Below are positions 41,345 through 49,764 of a DNA stretch of 50,844 nt, piece after piece. Numbering within the stretch: the stretch's first letter is position 1; each line of letters opens with the position of its first letter. The translations under genes and the position numbers were made by a program. A model generated the notes under the pieces. The model was not told the DNA's origin, ran no database searches, and was given only the letters and a program-made list of their open reading frames with translations. Source of the DNA: QHCA01 sp038237645 (lineage in GTDB: Bacteria; Actinomycetota; Actinomycetes; Mycobacteriales; QHCA01); contig JBBRYN010000015.1 of assembly GCA_038237645.1 (NCBI GenBank), forward strand, positions 1 through 50,844, read 5' to 3'.

Positions 41345-43669
41345 TCAATCGCTCACCAGGAGGGCCACCGGCAGGCCGGCGAGCAAGTGGCCCATCTGCA
41401 CCTCGCCGGCATGGGGCCGGCCGGTCAGCCGGTCTGCCCAGCCACCAGGGGGGAGAGGCAGTCTGGTGTCCTGCCAGCCGCCACCGCGCTCCAGGCCCAG
41501 CGGCAGTCGTGTCCCGACAGTGATCGCCGCATCAGCCCGGGTGAAGGCCAGCACGTGGTCGGCGCGCACCCCGGTGGCCGGCAGGGCTGAGTAGGATCCG
41601 GTGAACACCGCTGGGCGTTCGGCCCGCAGGCGCAGCGACTGCGCCACGACGTGCAGCTTTGCCAGCCCCACCGCGTCACCTGCCGGGGCCATGTCGCCGA
41701 GGATATCGCCGACGATGTCGCCGACCTGCCTGCCGTCGAGCCGGGCGAGCAGGTCGCGCCGCAACCCGTAGTCGACCGGCCGGCGGTTGTCCGGGTCCAC
41801 AAGGGACAGATCCCACAGCTCCGACCCCTGGTAGACGTCGGGAACGCCGGGCATCGTCAGTTGGACGAGCTTCTGGGTCAGCGCGTTGGACCGGCCGGGA
41901 CCGGCGATGCTGTCCACGAAGGCGGAGACGCCGGACAGCAATGCCCGGTCGGCGTAGACGGCCGCGACGAACTCGCGCACCGCCGCCTCGTAGGACTCGT
42001 CGGCTTCCGACCACGAGGTGTGCTGCTTGGCCTCGCGGGCGGCCTTCAGCAGGTAGGCCGACGCCCGGTGCGCCGGCAGTGGCCAGGCGCCGACCAGCGT
42101 CTGCCAGGTGAGGTAGCCGAGGTTGGGATCGGGCGGCGGCCGGCGCGCCGACCAGTCCCGGGCCGCCGCTGCCCATCTGTCGGGCAGCTCGGCCAGCACG
42201 ATGAGGCGCGCCCGCACATCCTCGCTGCGCTTGGTGTCGTGAGTGGACAGTGCGGTCATCGACAGGGGCCAGTCCCGCTGCCGGGCGGCTGCGGCAGCGT
42301 GGAACTCCTCCAGGGACAGGCCGAGCTGCACCGGGTCGCCACCCACCTCGTTGACGGCGACCAGCCGGTGATAGCGGTAGAAAGCGGTGTCCTCGACCCC
42401 CTTCGCCATCACCATGCCCGTCGTCTGCTGGAGCCGCGTGGCGAACTCACCGCCTGCGCGGCGGGCCGCCGAGCTGACTGCCGTGATTGCCGCGGTCAGG
42501 TCGGGCCGGCGACGAGTCGCCTCGGCCACCGCCGCGGCGAGGTGCTGGCCCCCCGACTCCGGCAGGTAGCTGCGATAGACACGGAAGCAGGCCATCACCT
42601 CGGCAATTGCTTGCTCGACGGCACTGGCCACCCCGGCAGCGGGCAGCAGCCCGGCCAGCCGCCGCGTCTCGGCCGCGAGAAGGGTCTGTGCCGCGCGCAG
42701 CTTGCAGTCATGTGCCAGCTCGGCGAAGTCTGCCGGCTCGCCGGTGAGGTCGGCGTAGACCCGGGTCAGCGCGTCCGTCCCGGCCGGGTCGACGAGGACG
42801 CCGGTCACCTCACGCGCGGAGTCGTAGCCGGTGGTCCCCGCACACGGCCAGCCGGGCGGAAGGTGCTCGCCGGGCTGGAGGATCTTCTCCACCACGATCC
42901 ATGCCTGCGGGGTAGCACCGGCCAGCCGCGCGAGGTATCCCGCCGGGTCGGCCAGCCCGTCGACGTGGTCGAGGCGCAGGCCGTCGACGTCCCCGGCGGC
43001 CACCCACCGGAGGACCTCGCGATGCGTCGCGTCGAAAACAGCTGGCAGCTCCACCCGGATACCGGCAAGCTCGGTGACGTCGAAGAAGCGCCGGTAGTTG
43101 AGCTCGGCCGTGCGCCGCCAGGAGGCGAGCTCGTAGTGCTGCCGGGCGTGCACCTGCTGGGGAGTCCCGCCACTGCTGCCAGGGGCGATCGGGAATCGCC
43201 TCCCGGCGTGGTCCAACTGGCCGTCGACCACCGCCAGCCGGTCGAGTTCGGCCGGGCCGTCACCGAGCACCGGGAGCAGGATGCGACCGGGTGACCAGTC
43301 GATGTCGAAGTGGTCGGCGTGCTCGGCGGAGCGGCCGTGCTCGAGGACATCCCACCACCAGCGGTTTTCCGCCGGCACGGCCACGCTCATGTGGTTTGGC
43401 ACCAGGTCGACCACGCAACCCAGACCAAGCTCCCGCAGTCGCTCGGTGAACGCCAGCCTTCCCGGCTCGCCGCCCAGTTGGCCGTCGGCGTGGCTGTGGT
43501 CGACGACGTCGTAGCCGTGCGTGCTTCCCGCCGCGGCCTGCAGCAGCGGGGAGGTGTACACATGGGACACCCCGAGGTCCGCCAGGTAGCCGGCCACCTC
43601 CGACGCGGCGGCGAAGTCGAAGCCGGGGTGCAGCTGCAGCCGATAGGTCGAGCTGGGGGGAGCGGTCAC
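41345..43669 (-). CDS. treY: Maltooligosyltrehalose synthase
   Basis: 774 aa GH13 intramolecular transglucosidase that turns the reducing end of maltodextrin into an alpha,alpha-1,1 trehalose unit. STYRLQLHPGFDFAAA opens the protein, as is typical. The nucleophile is in GLRLDHVDGLADP, the conserved LVPNHMSV segment is present, and MPGVPDVYQGSELWDLSLVD lies near the end. A 3x12-bp repeat near the C terminus (41691-41726) adds GDIVGDILGDM. The GTG start at 43669 is 3 bp downstream of the treX stop, so the two are translated from one mRNA. Confidence 0.94.
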   Translation of the reverse strand: MTAPPSSTYRLQLHPGFDFAAASEVAGYLADLGVSHVYTSPLLQAAAGSTHGYDVVDHSHADGQLGGEPGRLAFTERLRELGLGCVVDLVPNHMSVAVPAENRWWWDVLEHGRSAEHADHFDIDWSPGRILLPVLGDGPAELDRLAVVDGQLDHAGRRFPIAPGSSGGTPQQVHARQHYELASWRRTAELNYRRFFDVTELAGIRVELPAVFDATHREVLRWVAAGDVDGLRLDHVDGLADPAGYLARLAGATPQAWIVVEKILQPGEHLPPGWPCAGTTGYDSAREVTGVLVDPAGTDALTRVYADLTGEPADFAELAHDCKLRAAQTLLAAETRRLAGLLPAAGVASAVEQAIAEVMACFRVYRSYLPESGGQHLAAAVAEATRRRPDLTAAITAVSSAARRAGGEFATRLQQTTGMVMAKGVEDTAFYRYHRLVAVNEVGGDPVQLGLSLEEFHAAAAARQRDWPLSMTALSTHDTKRSEDVRARLIVLAELPDRWAAAARDWSARRPPPDPNLGYLTWQTLVGAWPLPAHRASAYLLKAAREAKQHTSWSEADESYEAAVREFVAAVYADRALLSGVSAFVDSIAGPGRSNALTQKLVQLTMPGVPDVYQGSELWDLSLVDPDNRRPVDYGLRRDLLARLDGRQVGDIVGDILGDMAPAGDAVGLAKLHVVAQSLRLRAERPAVFTGSYSALPATGVRADHVLAFTRADAAITVGTRLPLGLERGGGWQDTRLPLPPGGWADRLTGRPHAGEVQMGHLLAGLPVALLVSD
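41691..41726. repeat. 12-bp tandem repeat in treY
   Basis: Three near-identical units (consensus ATGTCGCCGACG) at 41691-41702, 41703-41714 and 41715-41726. On the coding strand they give a D-I/M-x-G/D repeat in a surface loop region of the enzyme. In frame, so tolerated. Confidence 0.75.
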
Positions 43670-43672
43670 CGG

Positions 43673-45790
43673 TCAGAACACGCGGCGCAGCACGAGGAGG
43701 GAGCGGGCCTCAACGACGATCACCTCGCCGGCCTTGACTCCACGCGACGCGTCGATCGCGTCCGCCAGCGGCAGTGCGGTGTCCAGTGCCGTCTCCCACG
43801 TGGCGCCGTAGCTCCTGGGCGGCAGGGTGAATTCGCGGTCTTCGTGGTGCGCGTTGAAACAGAGCAGGAACGAGTCGTCGGTGACCCGCTGGCCCCGTTG
43901 GTCGATGTCGGGGATGCCGTCGCCGTTGAGGAACACGGCGACCGCCAGGCCCAGTGCGGTGTCCCAGTCTCCCTCGGTCATCTCCTCGCCGGAGGTGGTG
44001 AACCAGGCGATGTCGCGCAGCTCCTCGTCCTTGCGGATCGGCCTGCCGCGAAAGAACCTGCGCCGGCGCAGCACCGGATGGTCGTGTCGCAGCTTGATGA
44101 CCTTGGCGGTGAACTCCTCCAGCGCCCAGTGTTCGCGGGCGTCGGTCCAGTCGATCCATGACAGCGGGCCGTCCTGGCAGTAGGCGTTGTTGTTGCCGCG
44201 CTGGGTGCGGCCCGTCTCGTCGCCGTGCAGCAGCATCGGCACTCCCTGTGAGAGGAAGAGAGTCGCGAGGAAGTTGCGCTTCTGCTGCTCGCGCAGGGCG
44301 AGGATCTGCAGGTCGTCGGTGGGACCCTCGACGCCGGTGTTCCAGTTGCGGTTGTGGCTCTCCCCGTCCTTGTTGTCCTCGCCGTTGTCCTCGTTGCGCT
44401 TCTGCTCGTACGAGACGAGGTCGTTGAGGGTGAAGCCGTCGTGTGCCGTGATGAAGTTGATGCTGGCCACCGGGCGGCGCCCCGAGTGCTCGTACAGGTC
44501 GCTCGAACCGGTCAGCCGGGAGGCGAATTCCCCGAGGGTGGCGGGCTCACCCCGCCAGAAGTCGCGGACGGTGTCGCGGTATTTGCCGTTCCACTCGGTC
44601 CACAACGGAGGGAAGTTGCCCACCTGGTAGCCGCCGTCGCCGACGTCCCACGGCTCGGCGATGAGCTTCACCTGTGACACGACCGGGTCCTGCTGCACCA
44701 GGTCGAAGAACGCGGCCAGCCGGTCGACGTCGTGCAACTCGCGGGCCAGGGCGGAGGCGAGGTCGAAGCGGAAGCCGTCGACGTGCATCTCGATGACCCA
44801 GTAGCGCAGCGAATCCATGATGAGCTGCAACGCGTGCGGGTGCCGCACGTTGAGCGAGTTGCCGGTGCCGGTGTAGTCCATGTAGTAGCGCTTGTCGTCC
44901 TCGATGAGCCGGTAGTAGGCGGCGTTGTCGATGCCGCGCATGGACAGGGTCGGACCGAGGTGGTTGCCCTCCGCGGTGTGGTTGTAGACGACGTCGAGGA
45001 TGACCTCGATGCCGGCCCGGTGCAGGGTGCGAATCATGCCCTTGAACTCCGGCACCTGCTCACCGGCCGTGCCGCGCATCGCGAAGCCGTTGTGCGGCGC
45101 CAGGAAACCGATCGTGTTGTAGCCCCAGTAGTTGGTCAGCCCGCGCTCGACCAACCGGTGGTCGTCGATGAACTGGTGCACCGGCATGAGCTCGATCGCC
45201 GTGACGCCGAGCTTCTGCAGGTGCTCGATCACCACGGGGTGCGATAAGCCGGCAAAGGTGCCGCGCATGTCCGCGGGGATGTCCGGATGAGTCATCGTGA
45301 GGCCGCGGACGTGCGCCTCGTAGATGACGCTCTCGTTGTAGGGGGTGCGCGGCGGCCGGTCGTTGTCCCAGGAGAAGTAGGGGTTGATCACGACTGACTT
45401 CAACGTGTGCGGGGCGGAGTCCAGGTCGTTGCGCTGAGACTCCTTGCCGAAGCGGTAGTCGAACAGGGATTCGTCCCAGTCGATCTGCCCGTCGACCGCC
45501 TTGGCATAGGGGTCCATCAGCAGTTTCGACGGGTTGCAGCGGTGGCCCCGCTCGGGATCGTGGGGGCCGTACACCCGGAAGCCGTAACGCTGGCCGGGAT
45601 CGACGCCGGGCAGGTAGCCATGCCAGACGTAGGCGTCGCGCTCGGGCAGGTCGTAGGAGGTCTCGCGACCTTGAGCGTCGAACAGGCAGAGCTGCACCCG
45701 CTCGGCAACCTCGGAGAACAGGGTGAAGTTGGTCCCGGTCCCGTCGTACGTCGCGCCGAGGGGGTACGGCGTTCCCGGCCAGGGCTTCAT
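43673..45790 (-). CDS. treX: Glycogen debranching enzyme (TreX/GlgX)
   Basis: 705 aa isoamylase-type GH13 enzyme removing glycogen branches to feed TreY and TreZ. An N-terminal CBM48 fold (YPLGATYDGTGTNFTLFSEV) precedes the barrel, with nucleophile Asp in VDGFRFDLASALAR, acid Glu in KLIAEPWDVGDGGYQVG and Asp in FITAHDGFTLNDLVSY. AAAGGA sits before ATG 45790. First gene of the operon. No treS or otsAB gene lies nearby, so trehalose here would come from stored glycogen, likely for osmotic or desiccation stress. Confidence 0.94.
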   Translation of the reverse strand: MKPWPGTPYPLGATYDGTGTNFTLFSEVAERVQLCLFDAQGRETSYDLPERDAYVWHGYLPGVDPGQRYGFRVYGPHDPERGHRCNPSKLLMDPYAKAVDGQIDWDESLFDYRFGKESQRNDLDSAPHTLKSVVINPYFSWDNDRPPRTPYNESVIYEAHVRGLTMTHPDIPADMRGTFAGLSHPVVIEHLQKLGVTAIELMPVHQFIDDHRLVERGLTNYWGYNTIGFLAPHNGFAMRGTAGEQVPEFKGMIRTLHRAGIEVILDVVYNHTAEGNHLGPTLSMRGIDNAAYYRLIEDDKRYYMDYTGTGNSLNVRHPHALQLIMDSLRYWVIEMHVDGFRFDLASALARELHDVDRLAAFFDLVQQDPVVSQVKLIAEPWDVGDGGYQVGNFPPLWTEWNGKYRDTVRDFWRGEPATLGEFASRLTGSSDLYEHSGRRPVASINFITAHDGFTLNDLVSYEQKRNEDNGEDNKDGESHNRNWNTGVEGPTDDLQILALREQQKRNFLATLFLSQGVPMLLHGDETGRTQRGNNNAYCQDGPLSWIDWTDAREHWALEEFTAKVIKLRHDHPVLRRRRFFRGRPIRKDEELRDIAWFTTSGEEMTEGDWDTALGLAVAVFLNGDGIPDIDQRGQRVTDDSFLLCFNAHHEDREFTLPPRSYGATWETALDTALPLADAIDASRGVKAGEVIVVEARSLLVLRRVF

Positions 45791-45917
45791 CGGCGTCCTT
45801 TCCCTACGGTGGCCAGCGGCCGTCGAGCAGCGGGGCAAATCGGTCCTGACGGTATATCCCGCGCCCGACAGTCCCGAGCGGCGGTGGGGGCCACCGCCCC
45901 GAGCCGGGGGCTCGTGA

Positions 45918-46044
45918 CTCGGCGACACCGACGCCGTCCTGGTAGTCGACGAGACCGGCGATGTGAAGAAGGGCACTCACACCGTCGGGGTGCAGCGCCA
46001 GTACAACGACACGGCGGGGCGGATCGAGAACGCCGGGGTCGCGG
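45918..46044 (+). mobile_element. IS701-family transposase remnant
   Basis: One frame of about 42 codons reads VLVVDETGDVKKGTHTVGVQ followed by RQYNDTAGRIENAGVA. This is the first catalytic-Asp block of IS701-type DDE transposases. An in-frame TGA (45915-45917) cuts it off upstream and similarity ends after 46044, so only an internal fragment survives. The frame stays open into the toxin-like gene at 46110. The rest of the gap 45791-45917 holds the treX upstream region and an 8-bp hairpin (GGCGGTGG/CCACCGCC, 45880-45898). Confidence 0.8.
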
Positions 46045-46109
46045 GTACCGAGGTTGCCCAAGGGGGCAACCGTTCGTGCCCGGCGCGGAGGGCTTGGCAT
46101 CATGGGACC

Positions 46110-47894
46110 ATGACGGACGGCGGCGAGCATGTCCATAGCGGGCCGCCGCGCCGCCGTAACTCCAGCGTGGGCGCGCCGGCCAAGCAGGCTGAGCACCGGG
46201 CTTCGCCGGCCCGCGCCTCCTTCCCACCAGGTCCGGCGTCGAACGCCAGGTTGCTGTGGTTGCAGAGCACCACCGGCAACACCGCGACCAGGCGCCTGGT
46301 GCCCAACGTGTCCAGGACCGGCCTACCGTCACTGCAGCGGGGGCCGGGAAGTCCCGCACCGGCCCCGGGCGTGACACCACCGTCGCCTGCACCACCGGTC
46401 GCCCCACCGTCGAGCGACAACCGCCTGGCGTTCGTCCGCGAAGAGGGGCTCAACCTGCGCGCCGCACCTGACCAGGCATCGAACTCGATGGCCCAGCTGC
46501 CCTTCGGCACTCGGGTGCACGTGATCGAGGACGAGTTGTTGCACCCGGAGTGGCAGAAGGTGACCACTCCGGCTGCAGCCGTCGGGTTCCTCTACGCAAA
46601 GCGGGTGCACTTCCCGCCGCCGGACCTGATCGCCCGGGACCCGGGGACGACCATGTTTCGGGTCCGTAGCGGGCAGACATTCTGGGGGCTGGTCAAGGAG
46701 CAGTACGGCATCGAGGGCAACGAGAGCACGGCCGACCAGAACATCAACCACTTCATCAACGCGATCCGGGTGGTGAACAAGGGCGACGCGTTCATCGTCC
46801 ACACCGACTGGCTTGACGACATCGGTAACTGGCTGATCAGCGGGCGAGACGCGTCCGACACCCTGCTGAAGGCCGGGTATGACCTGTGGATCCCCAGCTT
46901 CGGGGTGGCCGCCGCCATGGACGTGGGCAGCGGTACGGTGACGGGCGAGGCCGCGCGGATCGTCAAGAAGATCGAGCAGAAGATCGAGGACTTCTGCACC
47001 GCGTGCTCGGCGGCTGTCCAGTACGTTCCGGAAGCCATCACTCGGCACGCTGGCGAAGCCGCGATGGGGCTGGTCACGGGCCTGATCGACTTCGCGATCG
47101 ACGCCGCCAAGATCCTGGCCGTGAGCACCGCGGTAGGCGCACTGATCGGTGCGCTGTTCGGCGGGGTGGGCGCGGTGCCCGGAGCCGAGATCGGCTTCGA
47201 GATCGGCTTGATGATCCTGGAGTACTACGGCCTGGCCATGCTGATCGAGGCCATCCTGAGGATGGCCGGCAGCCTGGTCACGCAGCTCGGCAGCTTCATC
47301 AGCCAGGTCTGGAACGCCAACGGCGATGCCAAGAGGCTCGACACCGCGGGTAAGACGCTGGCCGACGCCCTGGGCATCTTGGTGAGCGCGCTGCTGATGG
47401 CCCTGGCCGCCTACCTGATGAAGAAGGGCGGCGATGCCCTCGCGAAGTCCAAGTTCGCCGGCAAGGTCGGCGAGACGCAGCTCGCCCGCTGGCTGGCGGA
47501 CCGGCAGAAGATGAAGACGACCACCGAGACCCTGGGCTCGAAGAAGAACGCAGCGCCATCGGGCGGCACCGAGCCGCTTCCGGAACTGCGCCAGAAGTAC
47601 ATCGGCGAGGTCGAGGCCCTCCTACGTCGAAGAGACGCGATGCGGGCCGCCGGAGAGTCACCGGAGACGATCGCCCGAACGCTACATGCGGAGCGGCGTG
47701 AGCTCGGCGTCAAATACAAAGATCTGACGCCAGAGCCTCTCCGAAGTCAAATCTATGCGCGCAACGCCGAGAAATATGGGGATCCTCTGGGACCTTCAAT
47801 TGAGTGGCTCCGGTCCCGAGGCAAATCATGGGAGGCCATCATCGAAAGCGCTACACGGTCCGGTGGTGCGGATCTCGGACTAGGAAAGAAATGA
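46110..47894 (+). CDS. Modular polymorphic-toxin-like effector (eCIS-effector-like N terminus)
   Basis: 594 aa, no signal peptide. Modules: a basic/Pro-rich head; ~47-77 with RLLWLQSTTGNTATRRL and LQR, resembling the LQRTAGN-type tag of DUF4157/eCIS-linked actinobacterial effectors; a Pro-rich hinge (~80-102); an SH3-like segment (~108-168, GLNLRAAPDQASNSM); a LysM-like segment (~182-232, MFRVRSGQTFWGLVKEQYG); a helical Gly/Ala-rich middle (~260-440) with two or three membrane-prone helices; and a C-terminal module (~490-594) with HAERRELGVKYKDLTPE, KYGDPLGPSIEWL and GKSWEAIIESATRSGGADLG, a pattern I associate with toxin ends of Rhs/CDI-type proteins. GC falls to 57% (102/180, 47701-47880). 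No good Shine-Dalgarno before ATG 46110. Confidence 0.72.
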   Translation: MTDGGEHVHSGPPRRRNSSVGAPAKQAEHRASPARASFPPGPASNARLLWLQSTTGNTATRRLVPNVSRTGLPSLQRGPGSPAPAPGVTPPSPAPPVAPPSSDNRLAFVREEGLNLRAAPDQASNSMAQLPFGTRVHVIEDELLHPEWQKVTTPAAAVGFLYAKRVHFPPPDLIARDPGTTMFRVRSGQTFWGLVKEQYGIEGNESTADQNINHFINAIRVVNKGDAFIVHTDWLDDIGNWLISGRDASDTLLKAGYDLWIPSFGVAAAMDVGSGTVTGEAARIVKKIEQKIEDFCTACSAAVQYVPEAITRHAGEAAMGLVTGLIDFAIDAAKILAVSTAVGALIGALFGGVGAVPGAEIGFEIGLMILEYYGLAMLIEAILRMAGSLVTQLGSFISQVWNANGDAKRLDTAGKTLADALGILVSALLMALAAYLMKKGGDALAKSKFAGKVGETQLARWLADRQKMKTTTETLGSKKNAAPSGGTEPLPELRQKYIGEVEALLRRRDAMRAAGESPETIARTLHAERRELGVKYKDLTPEPLRSQIYARNAEKYGDPLGPSIEWLRSRGKSWEAIIESATRSGGADLGLGKK

Positions 47895-48367
47895 TCGTCC
47901 ATTCCTTCGACCGCTTCGGTGAGGTTCGCCGCCTCGACCCGGCAACCGGCGCCCTCACTCCGGCCACCACTACTTCGAGCACGGGCACCCCCAGCACCGT
48001 GTACGGGCACTACGGCGTGCTCGGGGACAGCCTCGTCCTTTTTCATCGCCGCGGGGACGCGCTGCTGCTGGGCATCGGAACAACACTCGTACCCGTCGAC
48101 AACACAATCTCGATCAGCTACAACCGCGTCAAGAATAGCCGGGTGCTCGAGGTGACCGACAGCGCGACCCATACTATCGCATGCCGCTTGGAATACGACT
48201 TGCCAGAACCGATCGTGGCTCCGGAGGACGATCCCACACCATTCGCAGACCCCGAGGATTTCGACTTCGGGCTGTTTATCTCAAACGTCGCGAACGACGC
48301 CCAGCGTAGATCATTGATTTATCGAGACAACGAAAAGCGTGTCTCGGCACCAGGCGAAACCGAGTGA
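47891..48367 (+). CDS. Candidate immunity protein of the upstream toxin-like gene
   Basis: 158 aa, acidic overall, no signal peptide or membrane helix. Its ATG overlaps the effector stop (ATGA, 47891-47894) and is preceded by AGGAAAG, so it is made together with the effector. The sequence is predicted mostly beta (VYGHYGVLGDSLVLFHRRGD, LLLGIGTTLVPVDNTISISY) with an acidic stretch PEDDPTPFADPEDFDFG near the C terminus. No known domain recognised. The immunity role is inferred only from coupling, size, acidity and shared low GC (136/240 bases G or C in 48121-48360). Confidence 0.65.
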   Translation: MIVHSFDRFGEVRRLDPATGALTPATTTSSTGTPSTVYGHYGVLGDSLVLFHRRGDALLLGIGTTLVPVDNTISISYNRVKNSRVLEVTDSATHTIACRLEYDLPEPIVAPEDDPTPFADPEDFDFGLFISNVANDAQRRSLIYRDNEKRVSAPGETE

Positions 48368-48450
48368 TTTGCGGGCACTCGACGGGCCACTCCGACGTTC
48401 GCGGGCTGCCCGGAGGCCGTTGCCTATCGTGGCCCGGCCCAACACCTGCC

Positions 48451-48585
48451 AGGGTCTGGGTCGCTGCCCGGGCGAGCCTGCGAGCGGTGCTGGACCACGT
48501 GTCGATCGCCGACGTGATCGACGGCAAACTGCCCGCGGCGGCCCGCCGACTGACCGCGGCACCCGACGCCTGGCGGTCCGGCTGA
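48451..48585 (+). pseudogene. Rrf2-family regulator C-terminal fragment
   Basis: A frame ending at 48585 reads RVWVAARASLRAVLDHVSIA then DVIDGKLPAAARRLTA, like the C-terminal helix of Rrf2-type regulators, which follows the Fe-S cysteines. The DNA-binding half and cysteine cluster are missing upstream. It looks like debris rather than a working gene. The rest of 48368-48595 shows nothing else. Confidence 0.42.
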
Positions 48586-48595
48586 TGGCCCCCGG

Positions 48596-49684
48596 TCAGG
48601 CTGATGCGCGTTCGATCTCCGCCATCATCAGCTGCAGCGACAGCGATCGCTTCGCCGGCGCGAGCCGTTCGAGGGCTGCCTGGGCGTAGGCAACGCCCGC
48701 CCGCTTGTTTCCGGTGCGGGTCATGAGCAGCCCGCGATGCAACTCGATGTGGGTGGCGAACCTCGGCAATGTCCTGGGTCGGCACCGGTCGGCGGCCTCC
48801 TGGGCTTCTACCCCGCTTCGCTCGTCGCCGATCCGGGCGTACAACATCGACGCAAATGTCCAGAACCGCCACTCCGGCACGGTGAAGTCGCTCACCTGCT
48901 CGGCCGATCCGATCTGCTCGAAGTCCTTGGCGGCGCGCCGCATCAGTCCGACGGCCAAGCCATGATCCCCTCGGGCACCGGCGACATGCGCCTGTGCGAC
49001 CACGGCGTTCAGCCTTCCGAGCGACGGCTTGCCGTTGGCCAGCGCGAGTGCCTGACGGGCCAGCAGTCGCGCGGTCGACAACTCCACGGCCTCGTACGCC
49101 AGTGCGAGAGCGGAGCGGCCGCGTACCCAGATCCGCGTCGGCAGGTCCTCCGACCGGTCGGCGATCTGCACGGCCAACTGGTACCAGCCCACCGCTCCCC
49201 GGCTGCCGTCGTTGCCGGCGAGGGTCTTGCCGTAGACCGTCATCAGTCGCGCGGCCGGCGCCCAGACGTCCGGATCATCGAGGTGCTGGTTGAGCCGCAC
49301 CATGTCGCCGACCAGCCGGGCGCTCAACTCCTGAGCCCCGTGATTCATGTAGTCACGGCCGTATGCCTCGGCGCGCTGCCACCACACCTCCACGGGCACC
49401 GCATGGGACATGGCATCGGTGAAGGCGCCGTACAGGATCTCGGCCACGGCCATGGGCGCGATGACGCTGGCGGCGAGCCCCGTGAGTAGCGTACGGCGGT
49501 CCAGGTTGCCCTCGTCCAACGCACGTTCGTACGCGAGTACGACGTCGGGTGTCGCCCGGCGCTTGCCGGTCTCGACATTCGACAGGTGACATCTGCTGTA
49601 GTTCGTGAGCTTGGCCAGCGCAGCCAGGCTCATGCCGGCCGCTTCACGACCCGTCCGAAGCTTCTCCCCGACGTCGTCGCCCAC
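48596..49684 (-). CDS. XRE-family regulator with TPR-like C-terminal domain
   Basis: 362 aa from GTG 49684 (374 from a TTG at 49720). HTH_31/XRE domain at ~1-56 (LRTGREAAGMSLAALAKLTN, SRCHLSNVETGKRRATPDVV). Then RRTLLTGLAASVIAP, a Tat-like string that is common in this family, and ~270 residues of helical TPR-like repeats. It may bind a peptide or small protein ligand. It is divergent from two coupled small genes, the usual layout of actinomycete XRE/partner modules. Direct repeats TGAATAC lie just before its start. Confidence 0.85.
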   Translation of the reverse strand: MGDDVGEKLRTGREAAGMSLAALAKLTNYSRCHLSNVETGKRRATPDVVLAYERALDEGNLDRRTLLTGLAASVIAPMAVAEILYGAFTDAMSHAVPVEVWWQRAEAYGRDYMNHGAQELSARLVGDMVRLNQHLDDPDVWAPAARLMTVYGKTLAGNDGSRGAVGWYQLAVQIADRSEDLPTRIWVRGRSALALAYEAVELSTARLLARQALALANGKPSLGRLNAVVAQAHVAGARGDHGLAVGLMRRAAKDFEQIGSAEQVSDFTVPEWRFWTFASMLYARIGDERSGVEAQEAADRCRPRTLPRFATHIELHRGLLMTRTGNKRAGVAYAQAALERLAPAKRSLSLQLMMAEIERASA

Positions 49685-49701
49685 TGTCGCCCCCCGCGAG
49701 G

Positions 49702-49760
49702 TGAATACGGCTGAATACAATCAGTTAGTGCTCGTAACGATACGTGTTTGTCACGCTAAC
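49702..49760. promoter_or_regulatory. Operator-like repeats between the XRE gene and small genes
   Basis: Two TGAATAC direct repeats (49702-49708 and 49712-49718) with a 10-bp period lie immediately upstream of XRE GTG 49684. Beyond them is an imperfect inverted repeat, GTTAGTG (49724-49730) against CACGCTAAC (49752-49760), enclosing CGTA-ACGA-TACG (49733-49744). Both look like autoregulatory sites for the divergent pair. Confidence 0.45.
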
Positions 49761-49764
49761 CCGT

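Noticed and set aside
39544..45790. Biosynthetic gene cluster around the GH13 genes
   Set aside because: This is the standard treXYZ trehalose operon.
45787..46407. 206-aa minus-strand frame upstream of treX
   Set aside because: Antisense to the effector and IS701 remnant; Arg/Pro-rich with no domain.
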